From Pavlovales sp. CCMP2436 (lineage: Eukaryota > Haptophyta > Pavlovophyceae > Pavlovales): 26,415 bases of DNA. Each line of letters starts with the position of its first letter. Within the stretch, counting starts at the first letter, position 1. Below the pieces are notes generated by a model. It saw nothing but the letters and a program-made list of their open reading frames with translations. It searched no databases and was not told the origin of the DNA. Below, one piece after another: positions 26,394-26,415 of the stretch. Both the position numbers and the translations under genes were made by a program. The DNA lies in contig MU631406.1 of the NCBI GenBank assembly GCA_026770615.1, positions 329,807 to 356,221 of the forward strand, given 5' to 3'.

Positions 26394-26415
26394 TATATAT
26401 CGCCCAAGCCAGCGC

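Noticed and set aside
1..26415. tRNA or rRNA genes
   Set aside because: I looked for T-loop words such as GGTTCGA with suitable partners and found none that fold as a tRNA; no rRNA-like stretch was recognised.

Overview
The window reads as nuclear DNA of a GC-rich unicellular alga that carries a complex plastid. A haptophyte is my best guess; a pelagophyte or other chromist is possible. The reasons are GC-rich genes with short GT-AG and GC-AG introns, a helicase whose N-terminus looks like a bipartite plastid-targeting leader (signal peptide, then a Tyr-Ala-Pro junction), and a type II membrane FkbM-like protein with an embedded lectin-like domain. All identifications come from motifs read by eye; no database was searched.

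Host genes, left to right: a DEAD-box RNA helicase (2563-4520, +, one GC-AG intron with a perfect hairpin); an ankyrin-repeat protein (5739-4666, -), convergent with it; a NOSIP-like U-box protein (9850-8739, -, one intron); a divergent FkbM-like methyltransferase with a lectin-like insert (10463-12292, +, with a poly-T run and assembly gap in an intron); an F-box-like multi-exon gene (about 14544-12881, -, low confidence); an ATP-grasp protein (23142-21436, -); a divergent degenerate ARF-like protein (23268-24287, +); and the last exon of a cysteine-rich protein (24917-24689, -).

Between them lies a dense nest of transposable elements. The largest is a 5'-truncated, decayed non-LTR retrotransposon on the minus strand (21243-15467). 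Its order is APE-type endonuclease, reverse transcriptase, RNase H-like start, a peculiar 14-copy GGATACG array, an OTU-type cysteine protease domain, and a 3' tail with a hairpin. Relatives with a different, GGC-rich 3' tail are scattered through 1-8140. Three of these (X, Y, Z) lie head-to-tail from 5996 to 8140. Aligning the OTU ends shows the presumed catalytic His codon intact in the long element and replaced by Arg and Leu in the other two, each by one base change. Two small DNA transposons are nested in these relics: a 405-bp hAT-like MITE with an 8-bp target duplication (801-1205), and a 167-bp mariner-like MITE with TA duplication (6941-7107). Conceptual removal of the latter with one TA restores the reading frame of its host element.

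From about 25,320 to the end the DNA becomes strongly AT-rich. It holds a 195-bp foldback element and a broken gene for a small Cys-rich, probably zinc-binding protein. This composition break suggests inserted DNA of foreign, perhaps algal-virus, origin, but that is inference only.
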